Assembly: GCA_949358305.1 (NCBI GenBank)
Contig: OX442316.1
Span: 11,222,001-11,286,000 of the forward strand
Reading direction: 5' to 3'
DNA from: Strigamia acuminata
Taxonomy: Eukaryota > Arthropoda > Chilopoda > Geophilomorpha > Linotaeniidae
Length of the DNA stretch: 64,000 bases
The notes below the pieces were generated by a model. That model was not told the origin of the DNA. It was given only the letters and a program-made list of their open reading frames with translations, and ran no database searches. The translations under genes were made by a program, and so were the position numbers. This document shows, in pieces, positions 13,651 through 28,090 of this stretch. Each line of letters starts with the position of its first letter. Within the stretch, counting starts at the first letter, position 1.

Positions 13651-16600
13651 ATCTAACACTAACACGTCTCTAATACCTCTTACTTCATCCACGTCAAACT
13701 TGTGAGATAGCAGCGGAATGACCCAGTAGCCAGCCTCAACAACATAAACTCTCTTTGGAGCACTTCTCTTCTCTTCTCATGTCAGGATGGCCCCATACGT
13801 GTGTTGTAAGCATAGACCCAACTAGCTGCGTCACACTCAGACAGCAGCACTCAACAAGCCCTTTAACAGGTGCAACTTCCCAATCAAATGCTTGGATTTG
13901 ATACTGATTAAAATTAAAATTACAAATTAATCCTGTACTCTGAAACTAACCATTTTGTTAATACAATAGTGGTTTAAAAACTTAATGCCGGAGATATTAA
14001 GGATGTAACCAGTCCCTCTCCATTATCCCATAAACGTATCGCTTAATTAACTATTTTTCTCAATCCATAATTTATCCTCAATTTTCCAATTTCCAGCGCA
14101 TAGACTGCAAGTTTAGCGACTGCAAATTTAATCTCTAGTCAACTCGGCAACACACACAAGTACATAGTAAACCAAATCAATGGAAAAGTTGATACTTAAA
14201 CTTTAAAAAAGCGTGGAAAATTGTCATTCGGTCGGCGCATAAAACGAACTTTTTAATAACCTTATGCAAATGACAAAAGATATACTTCCTTTGATAAGAA
14301 CACTATCAAAAGTGTGATGTCACATTAAATTACTATCAAAGTGAAGCGTTTGTAATGTCAAAACTGAACATTTCCCTGTAGTGCATTTTCTCCTCCACTG
14401 AATTAACTGAGCAATTATGAGACAGGAGGCCTTCGTTTCCACTTGGTGCCTGCTCCAGATTTCTGATAGTTGCAACACAATGATTTTTCTCACAGGCAGG
14501 CGCAAAAGGAGCTCCCATTTTTTCTCTCGCTCTCTTTTATTCTGTCAAGCTATTGGATTGCCTAGGCACGAGATGATGGGGCTTGGAATAAGAATGGCTG
14601 CATTAACTGTCATTCTCGCCCTGGAGGCAAAGTGCAATCTCTGTTCCCTTCTATAAATATTGTCACTTTTAAAATTAAAATTTGTGTTCTATCACAGCCA
14701 ATTTCAAAAGTGATTGGACTAGGAGACCAAGTAAACATTAGCACGTCTCCGCCATCAAAACAAACTATTCCACTTTTATATCCTTCTTCCCAACCTCCCT
14801 TCAAAAAAAAATTCATCCACCATACAAATTTTATTAAGCTTAAAGCTAGATAATTCACTTGCCTATGTTGCCATATTTTATGATAGTAATTATTTAAGAT
14901 ACCCAATAAAAATTTCATAAAACATCAGTTATCAAAACCAAGTAAATTGCTGCTAGAATTCACATACTCTAACATAGCATAAAGATAGATTTGTGTGTTA
15001 TTGGTAAAAATAATACACTTAATTCCGCCAAATGCATTAAGAAATGTCTCTCATTTAAGTAGACATTTCTAAGAGATTTATTAAGAGCTGAAAATAAATA
15101 AATAAATGATCTGTAACTGCATTTGATAATTGGCAACAATAATTATCAATTCATCAATCGAAGCTAACAAATTAATTATGTCAAATTGATATTTCCACGT
15201 GAGATAAAGCAACCGTGGCGCCAAAATATTTATTGATTTCTGTGTAATATTTTTATTCCAATACTTTTCCTATATTTTAATAAAAAATAGAACAAATAAT
15301 GATTTATATGCCAATTTGCAAGTAAACCTATTAGGCATTATGATTGACAGAATAAGTAAAGACAAAATTTTTATTATTCAAACTAATTTAATTACCAGTA
15401 TTTGGTACAACTCAGGGATCTCGCAGCAGGAAAGCAAGATACCACCAGTTTCGGCCTTACCTTTTTTATGTGAAATGAAACTGACATACCGGTAACAACT
15501 CTTTAAATTATTAATTTCCAACGCACCATTATTTAATATCAATGTTGCCGTAATGTCCACTATTTAAAAGGTAATTTTTGCGTTAAAAAAGTAAACTACC
15601 AAACTAAAATGTAAATAACGTTAATTAATCTAATTATTATCTTCCGCTCCATAAAATTCAAGAAAAATTGCAAGACCTCTTTAGCTCCCTCGAGTAAACT
15701 GTTTCACACTTCCAACCGTTTTTCACAACAAATGCACCTCAACATTAAACTTTCACCCACAACACAAATACCAGATGCATTTCTTTTTAATGCTCGGAAT
15801 GTTTCGGCTAAATTTGAATATTCAATTTTTGTTGACATGCGATTTATCAGTTCTGCAATGATTATCCATCAGCTAGTCATACAGCTAATGTTTAAATGGA
15901 GCTAATAAACCATTTACGCGCAAATGATTTTGCACCAATGGCAGCCGTAGATGTGCAATCCTTAAACCGCTACCAAACACAACGTTTCCATAGCAAAATC
16001 GCTCAACTTTAACATTTATGTTTTTCTTGTGTTTCTCAAGTGTTTTGACAGCCAAAGTGATGTCACATTACGATAAGTGTGAAACTCTTTAGATTTTCAA
16101 ATGCATCTCCCAGGAATGACTTTTTAACACGTTGCTCGACTCATTATCTACACGAGTAAAGTTTGTTATTGCATCGTTTTGTTAACAAATATTTACTCGG
16201 GTTTATTCATAAAAACAGTTGAAATATGTTTGGACTTTCGAGTGTATTAAGGCAGATACAAAGATGCTAAACACCAAAAAATCCCACAAATAAAAAAAAT
16301 TAACACGGAAAAAAAGTTTACTTTCTAATCACATTACCTTAAAGCTGACTTAATCTTCAATGCCATAAAAAAATACTTTTGTCACAAGAATTTAAGATGC
16401 AGGTGGTATCTAGAGGGCTAATTCCAAAAGAAAACGTTATTGAAACTAACAACAACCTCATCTGGCACTTTATATGGCGATAAAGAAGATAAGAAAAATC
16501 CAATCATTACTGTTTACCTTCTTACCGAAATTAGTTTGTCTCAAAATAGCAGAAGACATGTGATTACTTGCAAATGGTATATGCACACGCTACTTCCGAT

Positions 16601-17849
16601 TGACTTTATTGTGTACAATCTACGAGTCGCACATACACGAGCAACGGCTGTAAACATATCCTTTCTGCACCTTGTGCTGATGTATCTGCTTGCATTCAAG
16701 AAGAAATTATTAGAGCAAAATGCAAAAAGGATATAGGCCGGAAGATGTTATTCGCTTCCACAATGCACCCTCGCATTACCCTCATCCTTCAAGGATGGAA
16801 AATTCTTTAATAATATTAATTCAACATTAATTAATTCTCTTTTAATTTCTGCCTCGAGGGAAAATCCATGATTGAACGTACAATTCGAAACTTGTCATCA
16901 TCAAATGCAATTTGCAATTAGATTTTTGTGTTTCAAACATCCTAGGATCACTCAAACTCAATTTCGACGACGACAAACAGAGGGAAAAAAAGACACGAGT
17001 AGACAAAAACTAGCGTCAATAATGTCAGCCCGAGTTCAAATCCTTAGAGCTAATTCATTATTTGCACAAAAGCGCTGGCAAAGTAGAAAAACCTACCATA
17101 TAAGCTCTTCTACAGACACATTTCAAAGAAATCCGTGGACTCGTCTTATTGGATTAAGGTTTGAACGTGTCATGGCAATAGTTCTAATTACTTCACATTG
17201 CCTAAAGAACAATTGTATCTCCTGCAGATTACCCATGTTGACGCTAATAAATAAAAATACTAATACCCAACTCCAATTGTTTTAAAACCAACGAAAACCA
17301 AACCAACCAAGCTAAAATCAGCAAAAACCAACTTGCTAATTTAATTGGCAAATAATCAACGTGTCTATTTTTACAAACATAAAATAAAAAGTAGAAATTC
17401 AGACTGTTCAATAACAGTTATTTGTTGATATTCCATTCCACGAGCCACCGTCAATTTGCGTACTACAATTGGAAAGCCACTGAAAAACCAATTCACGTGA
17501 GAAAGCCAAATGTTATATCCCATTGGATGGGACCTAATATCCATTGGAGATCAATTGTCCACGAATTACCCAGGCCCAATGCTCTTATTTCGGTGTCCTG
17601 ATGGGTACTTGCGATCAGTATGGCGCCTTGTTTCTACAGTTTCCAACTGTAATATAATCGAATGTACAAAATTCATAACAGAATAAACGTAAAAATATCG
17701 AATCAAATTATTCCAAACGACATTGTCCATTCCACACAAAAGAAAAAAAGCAGCCAATGATAAAATAGATTGATTCTCATGCACGTTATTAATTTCCTTC
17801 TCGAATATAAAAAGAAAGAGAAAGAAAGCCCTGCAGGCTTCCAGACAAA

Positions 17850-18150
17850 AGTCATATTTGAAAATGCAGATGGTCTCAACTCGCAGTTTCGTGCCTCGAA
17901 TTCACGACTACTCAGATAAGAGTAGTGTATCGCTTGAGACGGAAAACACTGCAATTTTAATGGGGGCAGATGAAGGGAGAAAGGTGGCGGTGGTCTGTCG
18001 CCTTTCGGACGAAGAACTCGCTCTTCTGATTGGTTTTCCGCATGCCCTACTCCTTTGAATCCAAAATCGATAAAGGAAGAATGCCATCCGTGAGCATGGG
18101 ATTGCGAAAAACGGAAAAAGGTGAAATGGCAACTCTTTCGTGCTTCCATA
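17850..18150. other. GC-enriched patch, open on both strands, unidentified
   Basis: Around 300 bases are noticeably more GC-rich than the flanks and carry a 66-codon plus-strand frame (17858-18058) and overlapping 148- and 97-codon minus-strand frames. No domain, signal peptide or repeat is recognisable in any of them. Open frames in several registers at once argue for composition rather than coding. It may be a conserved intronic regulatory island. Confidence 0.25.
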
Positions 18151-18239
18151 GCCGAATAATCGCGTTGAGTAAAAGCAAAAAGGAAGTTGGAAAATACACA
18201 ATGTGCTTGTTGGGGTTGCTTCGTTTATTTGAATAAAAA

Positions 18240-21200
18240 TGATAATGAATTCTGTTTAATGGACCTCATTAATGCATCTTTTTTTTTAATCATTAAAAAA
18301 AAGAATCTTTTAAATGTTTGCCCCCTCTTTGCTGTAAAGTTTTTTTTTCTAATCAAATAATTTTTTTTTTTTTATTCATAAGAAGCTTAATAAAACGGAA
18401 TTTATTCATTTCAACAAGGGGCAAACTTCATACAACTTCTGTTACTTAATACCTTTCTCGCTTGAAAATACTTGTTAATGCTAAGTGCCTTTCTTTAAAT
18501 CCTCCTTCCAACATTTCCGATTCTTTTTACATTTTATCATAACACCACTTTACACTTTGGATTAAATTTTTCTAAAAATGTAAAATGTAAAATAAAGAAA
18601 AAATAAAAATTTTTTTTATAGTTAATTTTCATGTCAAATATTTATTTTGAGTATAAAACTCTAACTTTTCCTATAAATATATAACGGAAAAACCAAATAA
18701 ATAAAACAGAAAAAGAAAAAAAGAAAAAAGAAAAAACCGCAATGCTTTTGGTTCTTATTCATGCATCAATGTTTGAAGATGATTTGCATTCACGAGATTA
18801 TTCAGACTCGTCCATCAAAAGATTCAGCCACACGACAACTTTGCAAACACAAAATTCCACAGTGGGAAATTATGTAAATGTAAAGTGGTGGTGTCTGTGT
18901 TAGCATTGCCGAATTTTCACAGAATTCTATTAAAGTGCAGCGCCATGTGTTTCTATAAGAGCAAAAGAAATTGGTAAAAAACAGACGCCACTGGTAGATT
19001 CGACTCCGACCGGAATACAGAAGAAGAAAAAACAAATCAAATTAAACCGCCCTTTAAGTTTTGGAATTTTAATTTCACAATTTCCAACATGTTGTTGTTT
19101 ACTATTCCATAGGTCAATTCGGCCAAGTAAGTAGATGGCGCAATACTGCAATGTAAACGCCCATAGAACTCAGTTTTAAAATTTATCGTTCTAAAATTAT
19201 CATTTCATTGCATGTAACGCAACGACATAATTGGTCCAACTTGTGGTTACAAATTCTTTGAAATTCAATACGAATTTTCCAAAAATAATTTAATTTAATT
19301 TTCAATTTCCAAACATTTCTACAGTCCGTTAATTTATTGCTTTTTTGTTCCGGCCACTGCAAGAGCTGAATTTATCAACAACAAAAAAATTAATAGAAAA
19401 ATTCAATAACAGCTGAAGAAAAAAAAAAGACAAACTTTTAATATAAAAACTTCTTTTCATATATAAAAAGGGGGAAACGAAAAAAGAAAAAGAATAAATC
19501 TAACTCAAGGTAGGTCATTCGTCCCAAGACCTTTTTCTGCTTTGACAGTACTCATATTACGACCTGTAATAGAGCTCTTTTGGTAAAACCGATTTTGATC
19601 TTGTGAGCAGACAAAAGGTCACTCAAACTGAGTCCCATTGGAAAGTGCTCAAGAGACGAACTTGTCCAATAACAGCTGCTTTTAGCTTATAATTTTTCCC
19701 TTGTGCAGCGCAAGATTCGTTTTACGTTTCTTTCCTTTCCAATTTCGCGTTTTTACGCCGTAGCCACAAAGTATATAATAGATGACAATAAAAGAAAATA
19801 ACCCTAGCTGCTTCCTAAGCTTATAGAAAATTGTCCAGCTTAAAAAAAGAAATGAAAAAGTCGTCGTCCAATCTCCTGCATACAAATTAAAGCGAAAGTT
19901 TTCATTGAAATCTATCAATCGACACCAACTGGGGCAGATTAAAATCCAACAAAGTGATACTCCATTCTCACTTTGACAGCAAAGTTGGAAACTCACACTC
20001 GAACCATTAGAAAAAATTCTATGGTGAGAGAGAGAGAGAACCGTTAAGATAATCATCAACGGTCGACTGTTTAAATTTGAATTAGCAAACCTGTACAGTT
20101 GTGTTTGTCTATTGATGATTTAGAATATTATTTATTTATTCAGTTCGCCCGACAATAAAAGTTACAACGGGGAATGTCATTTGATCAATTAATCAATAGA
20201 CTTGTTCAGTCCAAGAACAACAGAATTATTATCACGGCCCATTTTTTGGCTAATGGAAAATAAAAATTGATATTCGATAATTGTCACACATTTAATACTG
20301 TGATAAAATACAGTAAATAATAGTTAATCGTTGCTGCAACTACAACCCTCAAAGAAATACTAAAAAATAATCCAATAAATAGAAAAGGCAAAAAAGTGTG
20401 CACAAATTGTCTCCTTAAGTTCAACAACGTAAAAACCATTAAAAAAAACAATGTAGTTTGTACAAAAACACCTCTGCTCACTTCTTGACTTCACAAATTG
20501 GATCTTAAACTATTCCAGAAAAATCAAGTTCGGACAAATCAAGTTCGGACAAATCGGTTTATTTAAATTTCCAGAAAAGAAGCTTTTTTAGATTTTATTT
20601 AGCTGTATGAAGCGGTTTTTTAAATATGCTGTAGCTATAGCTGATGGATAATCAGAATATATCTGATAAAACTCCAAAGCAGTAAGCTTATAAATAATCC
20701 TTACAGTACCTAAAAGAATTCTATCTGTTTGTATAAATTTCATAGTACGTCTCCGAGATTATTATTTTTCAAAGTTATTTCTATTAGTTATGGTGAAAAT
20801 TACGTCGTATCCGCTTAGCAAAAGCAAATGTAAATTTCTCAAAAGTAATTGTTAAATAAAATAAACTTTATTCTAATATTTGATATGAAAAGTTAAAAAC
20901 TAGCTAAATAAGCACAATAAAGAAAACTTATCTTCTTTCATATTGACAAAAATTTCAGTTAATTAGCAAGCTGGAGCAGCAGAACAGATTCAAATGGCTG
21001 TAATAATTTCCAGTAGAAGTACAATTTAAATTAGACCTCCCACGATTGTTATTCGACATATTAACCAGCCGAGCCACTGCTCATGTTTAATTGAATTACA
21101 TGGCAGTGTTGCCCTATACGTACAGGGATGACAAGTCAGTATTAATTGGAATTCTTAATCTGCTTTTCGATTAATATCTGCAAATGAAAAAAAAAAGAAA

Positions 21201-24200
21201 AATCCTTTTTTTTCCCCTCCAAGTAATAAAAATATTATTTTTCCTCAACGTATCAATTCTTTTTAATTTGCTACAATGCCAAGCAATTTTTTTAACCCCC
21301 AACAACTCTCATTAATCTTTCTTTCACACACTTATCTTTTGTGTCAACATAATCAGTGTCAAAATCAAAAACAAAAAAAATATTACACGGATTATTATTC
21401 AAAAAAAAAAAAATGGTTTAAATTAAAAAATTAAAAAACGTAAACAGATACGATAGATAGAACAAAACACAACAAAAGAGCATCACCTCAACTTTTACAA
21501 TCGAAATTGTTTTTGTCTTCACTTTATAGATTGTTAAACCCAAACACAAAAATGAAAACTCATTCCCGCCTCAGTAGAAATTCTCTTTGTTTTTTTTTTA
21601 TTATTTTTATTTTTATTATGGCACTGCAGGAAAGATTATCATTATCTCGCCTTTTCAAATTGCCTGCTCCAAAACAAAAACTTTTCAACTCGCAATCTAC
21701 CGTAAAGATCCATAATGGCGTCGAAAAACTTTTTTTTTTCAACTTTTTTTTTATTTTTTACCATTAGGATTTCTTTATCTCTGGTACAACTTATCTGTAA
21801 ATAAGAAACATTCTTTATTCAGCCACCGGTCATTCACTTCTTATTACAATACGCTATGGTTCACTCGTATAATAAGAGAAAAAATATAAATAGAAAAATC
21901 GATAAAGCGTTCTTCTGGTCAATTTCCTTCCTTTGTAACAGTAGACATTGCCAACCGGGATAAAAAAAATTCCTCGCTATACAAATAATGTATAAGATAA
22001 AAAAACTACAGGTAAAACTAACAAATCATCCAGAATCTCCGCTTTAATAATTAAATTCCTTCGCTAACGAACAATATATATATATATATGCCTATCAATT
22101 ATGTTTTCAATTAAAATTTCGTAAATTTTTTTTTTAAATGTTAAAAAAAAAAAACAGAATTTGAAAAATAACATGTTTAAAATAATTTAAAAGCTAAACC
22201 GTGTTGGAGAAATGAGAAAACTTTTCGTTTACATTTTATTGATTTTTTGAGAAAATGTGAAATGTAAGCAAAAACAAATTAAAATTTCCCGTCCACATTA
22301 TTGCCATATAATTACACACAAGTGTTTTATCTTACTCCCATGTTTTTGATTACTACGTAAATATGAACACACTGCAATTGTGTCACGGAAATTCGTGTCG
22401 TTGAATATTCTCTAGCACTGATTAATGGTAAATTTAATTCGCAGGAAGTGATTAGTATGCAGTGTGAAATGACAAGCTTCTGCCTGCTTTTCAACTTGTC
22501 ACGTTCAAACGTTTGAATATTTGGATTATTTAATTCAGTACAGAGCAAACGCAAGCGTGCAATATAACGCATTAAAGTATTCACTAATGTCCTTCCTACA
22601 ACACACTGCTGCAAAACTGATAAAATTCGCTTTAGTGACCACCACAAAAAATAAAAAATAAAGCGCCGTAAATAAATTACTACAGAAAGCACGTTGAGAT
22701 GGTCAAAGAAATTTTTTTTCTTCCTATTGAAGAAAATTTAATTTCGGTTAACCTAAACCACAACCTTAGCGCTCAAAAAAAATAATAAAATAAAAAAAGA
22801 TAAATTTTTTTGTTTTACCCCTTATCTTAAAGATTGAAAAATCGACCATTTAAAATCCTTCGAGCCTTTCATCAACATTATGAGAAAAGAAAATGGCATT
22901 TTCAAATTTTCAATACCTTCACAACACAAGCATATTAGACCAGCCCCCTACATCATAACACCCAAATTACCGATAAAATTTAATAAACAAACCTTTATAA
23001 GAGATAAAAATACATGCAAACCTTGACTCCACTTTTAAAATTTATTAGTTCAGTTATTAAATCTAACAGCAGGACAGAAACGTTTGCTAAATCTAATTGA
23101 GAAACCTCATTTTGTGATTTTATTGAGCACTTTGCCCGTATAAGCAGCTCAAATATCTTTCATCAACACTTTATAGGACCTCAAGTTTGCAGCACATATA
23201 AACAAGCCCACTTGTCAAGAGCGTCCCTTGCAATTTAACGGCTTCAAGTTTACTCCTTTCCATTTATGTTATTCAAATTGCTATATCCAACAAGACCTCA
23301 TAAGGTTAGCCCAAGGTTTAAACCGATTCGGAGAAACTCTTATGAGTTTGGCCTTATCCTCTTAGCTCGAAATGCTCAAATGAAATTTACCTCGCAACAG
23401 TACACGGTACAACCATCTTATTTGAAAACTTTCCAACTCCGCATGACGGATTCGTAATACAATCCTTTTATTCCACGATTTTTCTCTGTTTCTTACAACC
23501 AAACTTACAAGTTGACCATACTTCTTGCTACAACAAATTTTCGTTCTAACAAACTTATCTACACGTTTCCTCCAACTTGGTTCAGAGCGGAGAACGGAAT
23601 TTATTACACACAAAACAAAAAACGTTGGAGCCACGTCAAAGATCACAACAAATCTAAGATTGGCGACCGATGCTATCTTTTTGTGCGCAGAATATTTCAT
23701 CAACAATGTCTCGGCCGAGATAGAAGCATGAGAACAGCGCATCTCTCTTTTCCTTGATTTCCTTTTTTTCTTTTATAGTATATATGACCAAGCTGAGAGT
23801 ATTTCTTACATGCAGCACAAAGCTATCTCATCATCACAGCTGCACAGCCGTTTTGTTCTTATAGGAGCAAAGGGCTAGAAAATGAGTGTGCGTTATGGAG
23901 TGTTAAGAAATGAATTCTGTCAACGGAAAGGAGAGTGATACTCGAAATCGGGGCAACTGACCGTTATATAATAACATATATTGTATATAAATAAAATATA
24001 CTCGGATAATTAAGTTCGATTGGGTCGCTGATGGTCGAAACAGAAAAGAATTAAAATAAATTCCCTGACTAAAACAATTGCAGTTCAGCTCCCAAAGGAC
24101 GACTTGACTTATGTTTGCAGTAGTAACGGATCATCATTCAGCCTTGTGTGTGTATGAAGTATTATAGCGAGCTAACCGAAGCCATAAACAACAGTGTGGT

Positions 24201-24740
24201 AATACATACGTCGTATATATATTTTTTGTTACAAATTTAGTGTGCAGACGTGTCGTGTATCCACAGTGCGGGAGATGGGTTTTACTTGACTCTACCTATA
24301 AATATCATTACCTTAAAACGAGCTGATTATCTCTAGTTTATAGTTCTTCCCAATCTGATCGTGTTGCCATTTATTATTGGTTACGTGAGGATAAAAACAG
24401 TTTCACTTAGTTTGAAATTTATAACAACAATGGGCATCTAAATTACGCGATCGAAACTCGTTATTCAATTCTTCGTTGCAACTGGTTTCTCGCAATACAA
24501 TTCCCAATTCGCCAGTGCCACGCACCGTTATTGCTTCAAGCCATCAGTAAGAAAGAATTGAATGCAATGTAAGAATACTAATGTTTAACTGAATAGTAAT
24601 AAGGCTAGTTTAGACCCCACAAAATACATCACACACTTTGGTATGCATATAAATATTGTCAATTGTGAACATCTTGCCAATAAATGTTACAACAGGCTCA
24701 AGCATAACTCCTATCCTTGTGTGTCTATCGAAAAAACCTC
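18240..24740. other. AT-rich non-coding stretch, no gene seen
   Basis: Long A/T runs (for example around 18355-18375, 21400-21440 and 22140-22155), a GA microsatellite near 20026-20038, a 15-bp tandem repeat at 20521-20555 and a TA run near 22074-22089. The open frames are short and random-looking. Confidence 0.5.
20521..20555. repeat. 15-bp tandem repeat, about 2.3 copies
   Basis: The unit AAATCAAGTTCGGAC occurs twice back to back, followed by AAATC of a third copy. This is a simple local tandem duplication with no coding context. Confidence 0.8.
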
Positions 24741-24754
24741 TTCTACATCCACAT

Positions 24755-24894
24755 GGTTCAAAAATACATTGTAATTATACTACAATGTATTGCAATGCAT
24801 TTTTGCATGCTATTGGTTTTCAAATCATAATACATTGTGTAAAATGAATAATGAAATGCGTTCCCAGTACAATTATTTATCAAATATGAATGAA
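24755..24894. repeat. Dispersed ATGCAT-rich repeat, copy 1 (diverged)
   Basis: Shares the ordered blocks TTTTTGCATGCTATT, GTTTTCAAAT-ATAA-ACATT, TAAAATG, GCGTTCCCA and TATCAAATATGAATGA with the copy at 28091-28264, with scattered substitutions and small indels. It has no coding capacity. The family is unnamed and its mechanism of spread is unknown. Confidence 0.6.
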
Positions 24895-25139
24895 TTTTTA
24901 AAATAAGCCTACATTTTTTCAATTAAATGACACCTTTTGACTTTGATGAAATAATTAATTTAATATTATTCACAGAGAAAACATGTCATAACCACAGATG
25001 GATAAATAGATAAACCAACGGAATTGATACAATAACATGTCAATAGAAAAGAGAATTAAATACTTGACGTCGCCAACAAGACCCACTTAGAAACATTACA
25101 TCTTAAGTTTTCACGGCTTTTAAATAAAAATGCCAAACA

Positions 25140-27838
25140 TTCACCACACGAACATTATTCAATCAGAGCATCCATCCAAGCAAACCTTCCAATTTGATCT
25201 AAATTCTCTAGAAAAAAAAAATGAAAAGGTTTTCTCCAGAGTTCCATCAAAAGAAAATAGAAATAAAAAATAAAAATAAAACATTGTGTAATGTGTTAGG
25301 AAGCAATAAGAGCCCACCTTTAGAAAGAGATGTAGAAGAGAAAAGAGAGTTGTGCTATTGCACCTGCGCTTCTTCCCGCCGCAATCAGAAGCTGTGCAGG
25401 CAAGTAGCACCCGAGCAATAAGGGGTGCAAAAGGATGTGCCTTTGAGGCAAAGCTCTTCCATCAACAGCTCATATTTATTCATTAGGCGCAAACCTCCCT
25501 AGAGACATCAGCTGGGTTGGCGGGATTTTCCCACATCAGGTGAGCCGTGGAAAGGGCCAACAAGGTTGTTCAACGATGAAAGCACTCACTCAGCTCCTTG
25601 CCCACTGGACATATCCACAAGTTTGATATGCACTTCACATCTGCCCTTTTAAAAAATATTTAACAAAAATAAATAAATAAAAAGAAAAAAAAGGAAAGAA
25701 AAAAATTTTCTTCTTTTAATTTTTTTTTCTCCACATTTCTGATTGATATTAGGATTTCAAATATAAATATTGTAGGGACGAATGGGAAAATAAAATTGAA
25801 AACCTCATTTAATTTCTCTCACACATTGCCAACTTTCATTTCATGTGTATGCTAATTTTCCTTCAATTTACATAGCACAGTATAAAATTTCCCATTAAAT
25901 GAAATATAAAGCTAATATACATTCACCTCGGAAACTTTTTTGCCCAATTTTTATGCAAAACTACTTCGACTCCGTAATATTCCTTTGTAGACGAAAAAGA
26001 TAAAAAAAAAAAAAAAATTCTTTTTCCTTTTTAAGAAAAAATAGAAAATTCAACCTCAAGCAAATTCAGGAGAGACGATTCCCTTGAACTTTGATTTTTT
26101 AACTCAAACGAATCCAGGGAGTTGGTTTTTATTTTATTTTTTTTTATTTTCTCTCTGAAGTTGGAAATTGAAATGTATTAATGAGCAGCGAGTTTAATCT
26201 GGTTTCTTACCATTTCTTCTTGAGCACGTCATTAATATTGCACCAACAAACGTCGTTTCGCGGTCATTATGCAGTACAACGAGCTAAGAATGAATAACAG
26301 CATTTTCTACCTCATGTTTTATAGAAGACAAATAATTTTAAGGGACCATGATAAATTACTGTAGTCTCGAAAAGAAAAATGAATAAAAATTAAATTTATT
26401 ATTCCTTTAATAAATTTTACATTTCCGAAATTGTTTTAATGAAAGAAAAAACAATTACGTAACGGTAAAATGCAACGTAGGCCATAAAATTTCGCATTTA
26501 ATGTTTTAATTGAGGATTCAACACTTGTTATTTAGCCATTCTAACAGGAATGTATTCATTTGATGCTCTGCATTTCTATAGGCCGTGCTCGTGTTTGATT
26601 TTAGCAAGGGCAATCCAAAACAAATGGACGCCATTAAGAGCATCGTGACATCCCAAAACAGCATTTTGTGTACTTTAAACACTATAAATCCATTTGCGAT
26701 TTTACAATAAATTTAAAAGATCAACTCGCAACGTCGCAAACTACAAATTCCTTCACTGTGCGGTTTATTTAATTGAAATGACCAAACAAGCTTGTTTTGC
26801 TCAATGCATTTTCAGTTGCTGGGACGACGCAGAATGACATTTTTAAGTACAGATGATTAAATGGTAAAGTTATCAATCCGAATTAATATTGCATGCGGAC
26901 ATAAATCAGCATTTTAAGTATGAATCGGCCGAGCATTTACGGTGCTTTTGCTTCTGATCGCAGATAAACATACTTACTTGTACGACGAGAAATATGAAAA
27001 TTTCGATTTTCAAATGCTCATAACGTAAATAAGAAATTATAGAGGAATGTATATAATTTTCACAAACTCTACCTAAAATATTCATATATTTATTTAAATA
27101 TGGGATATATACAAACAAAAAAAAACAATAAACCTGCAAAGTTGACAAAAAAAAGGTTCACACATCGTTGCTATACAAACGTTGCCATGCACTTTTCTCC
27201 TTTTGCTACCAAATCGTTACACGTGAATATAACCGACCTAGTGCATTTTATAGATTATGTTTGTTCACCATTTTTTTTTCTCGCCAAAGGAAAAAAATAA
27301 TTTAAAAAAGAAAAGAGAATCCCATAATATTTGGAGCAGACAACATTTCTCGCCGTCAATTTTGCAAACCAAAATAAAGTTCATTCAGCTTGAATATTGC
27401 TTTCATTTCCTTAAAACGTTTTCGCATGAAACGTGACAAGCGAAAAAGTCACAAAACATCGTTTACTGTCAAAATTTTGCGCTTAAAATATGTGTGCAAA
27501 GGCAGAGGCGAGGACAACCTGCTGTTATCTTAACTTCTTTTCCACTATTCGCTAAGGAAAGTTGAGACGGAAATTCTTTTCTTACTTCGCAAGAGACAAC
27601 GGACGACATCTCACAATTGCTTTCAGCATGAACGAAACTATTCAATCCCGACATTTTTAAAACCAACGTTAGCCATTTTACAGTTTCATTAAATTTACTT
27701 AATAAAAATGTGTTAAAGTCATAAATCACTCCAAAATTATTACAGTTCAAACGGTCTATAGTTCCCACGTTTATTTATACCCACACCGATAACATAATTT
27801 AAAAACTCAGCCAAGTACACACACAGTATAAAAATACA
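25140..27838. other. Non-coding stretch, no gene seen
   Basis: A GC-richer patch at about 25310-25610 holds the Rel/E-box cluster listed separately. The remainder is AT-rich with long A or T runs (for example 26006-26017) and no recognisable coding sequence. Confidence 0.45.
25509..25542. promoter_or_regulatory. Candidate Rel-site and E-box cluster
   Basis: Within 34 bases there are an E-box CAGCTG (25509-25514), a Rel/NF-kB-type site GGGATTTTCCC (25522-25532) and an E-box CAGGTG (25537-25542). Adjacent Rel and E-box sites are a known combination in insect Dorsal/bHLH enhancers. Here the evidence is motif matching only, so the call is tentative. Confidence 0.25.
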
Positions 27839-27858
27839 GTACATTGAAATTCAATGTA

Positions 27859-28090
27859 CCATATTTTACCGATTAAGAGTCGCCCTCGAATAGTAGCCGC
27901 GGCTGAGACCTTATTTTTGCAAAAGTACGGTATTGTTTCCGTATTTAACGTCACGAACGATGAACGTACAAACGTTCAGACTTCGTTTGTTACATTAAAA
28001 AAATGTAACAAACGAAAAATCAAAATTGTAATTGCTGACAAAAATGGCAGTTTTGAATAAGAGCCGCGGCTCTTAATCGATAAAATACGG
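27859..28090. mobile_element. MITE 2: TA-flanked, inserted inside the dispersed repeat
   Basis: Imperfect terminal inverted repeats (left CCATATTTTACCGATTAAGA, right the reverse complement of CCGTATTTTATCGATTAAGA) are flanked by TA at 27857-27858 and 28091-28092. The flanks join to give a sequence found uninterrupted at 60967-60992, which shows where the element inserted and supports a TA duplication. Inside, 27982-27996 and 28002-28016 form a perfect 15-bp inverted repeat with a 5-base loop. The length of 232 bp and the absence of any coding sequence make it non-autonomous. Confidence 0.85.

Larger units (their letters stand above)
10142..17840. other. Non-coding stretch, no gene seen
   Basis: Mostly AT-rich. 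An (AATAATAAAAG)-type tandem lies at about 10966-10990. GC-richer patches at about 11185-11420 and 12255-12510 are open in short frames on both strands but match nothing I recognise. A further mixed-composition stretch at 13550-13870 contains the nuclear-receptor-like site listed separately. Confidence 0.45.

Noticed and set aside
17703-18149. 148-codon minus-strand open frame
   Set aside because: It overlaps open frames in other registers, shows no domain or signal peptide and sits in a GC-richer patch; base composition explains it better than coding.
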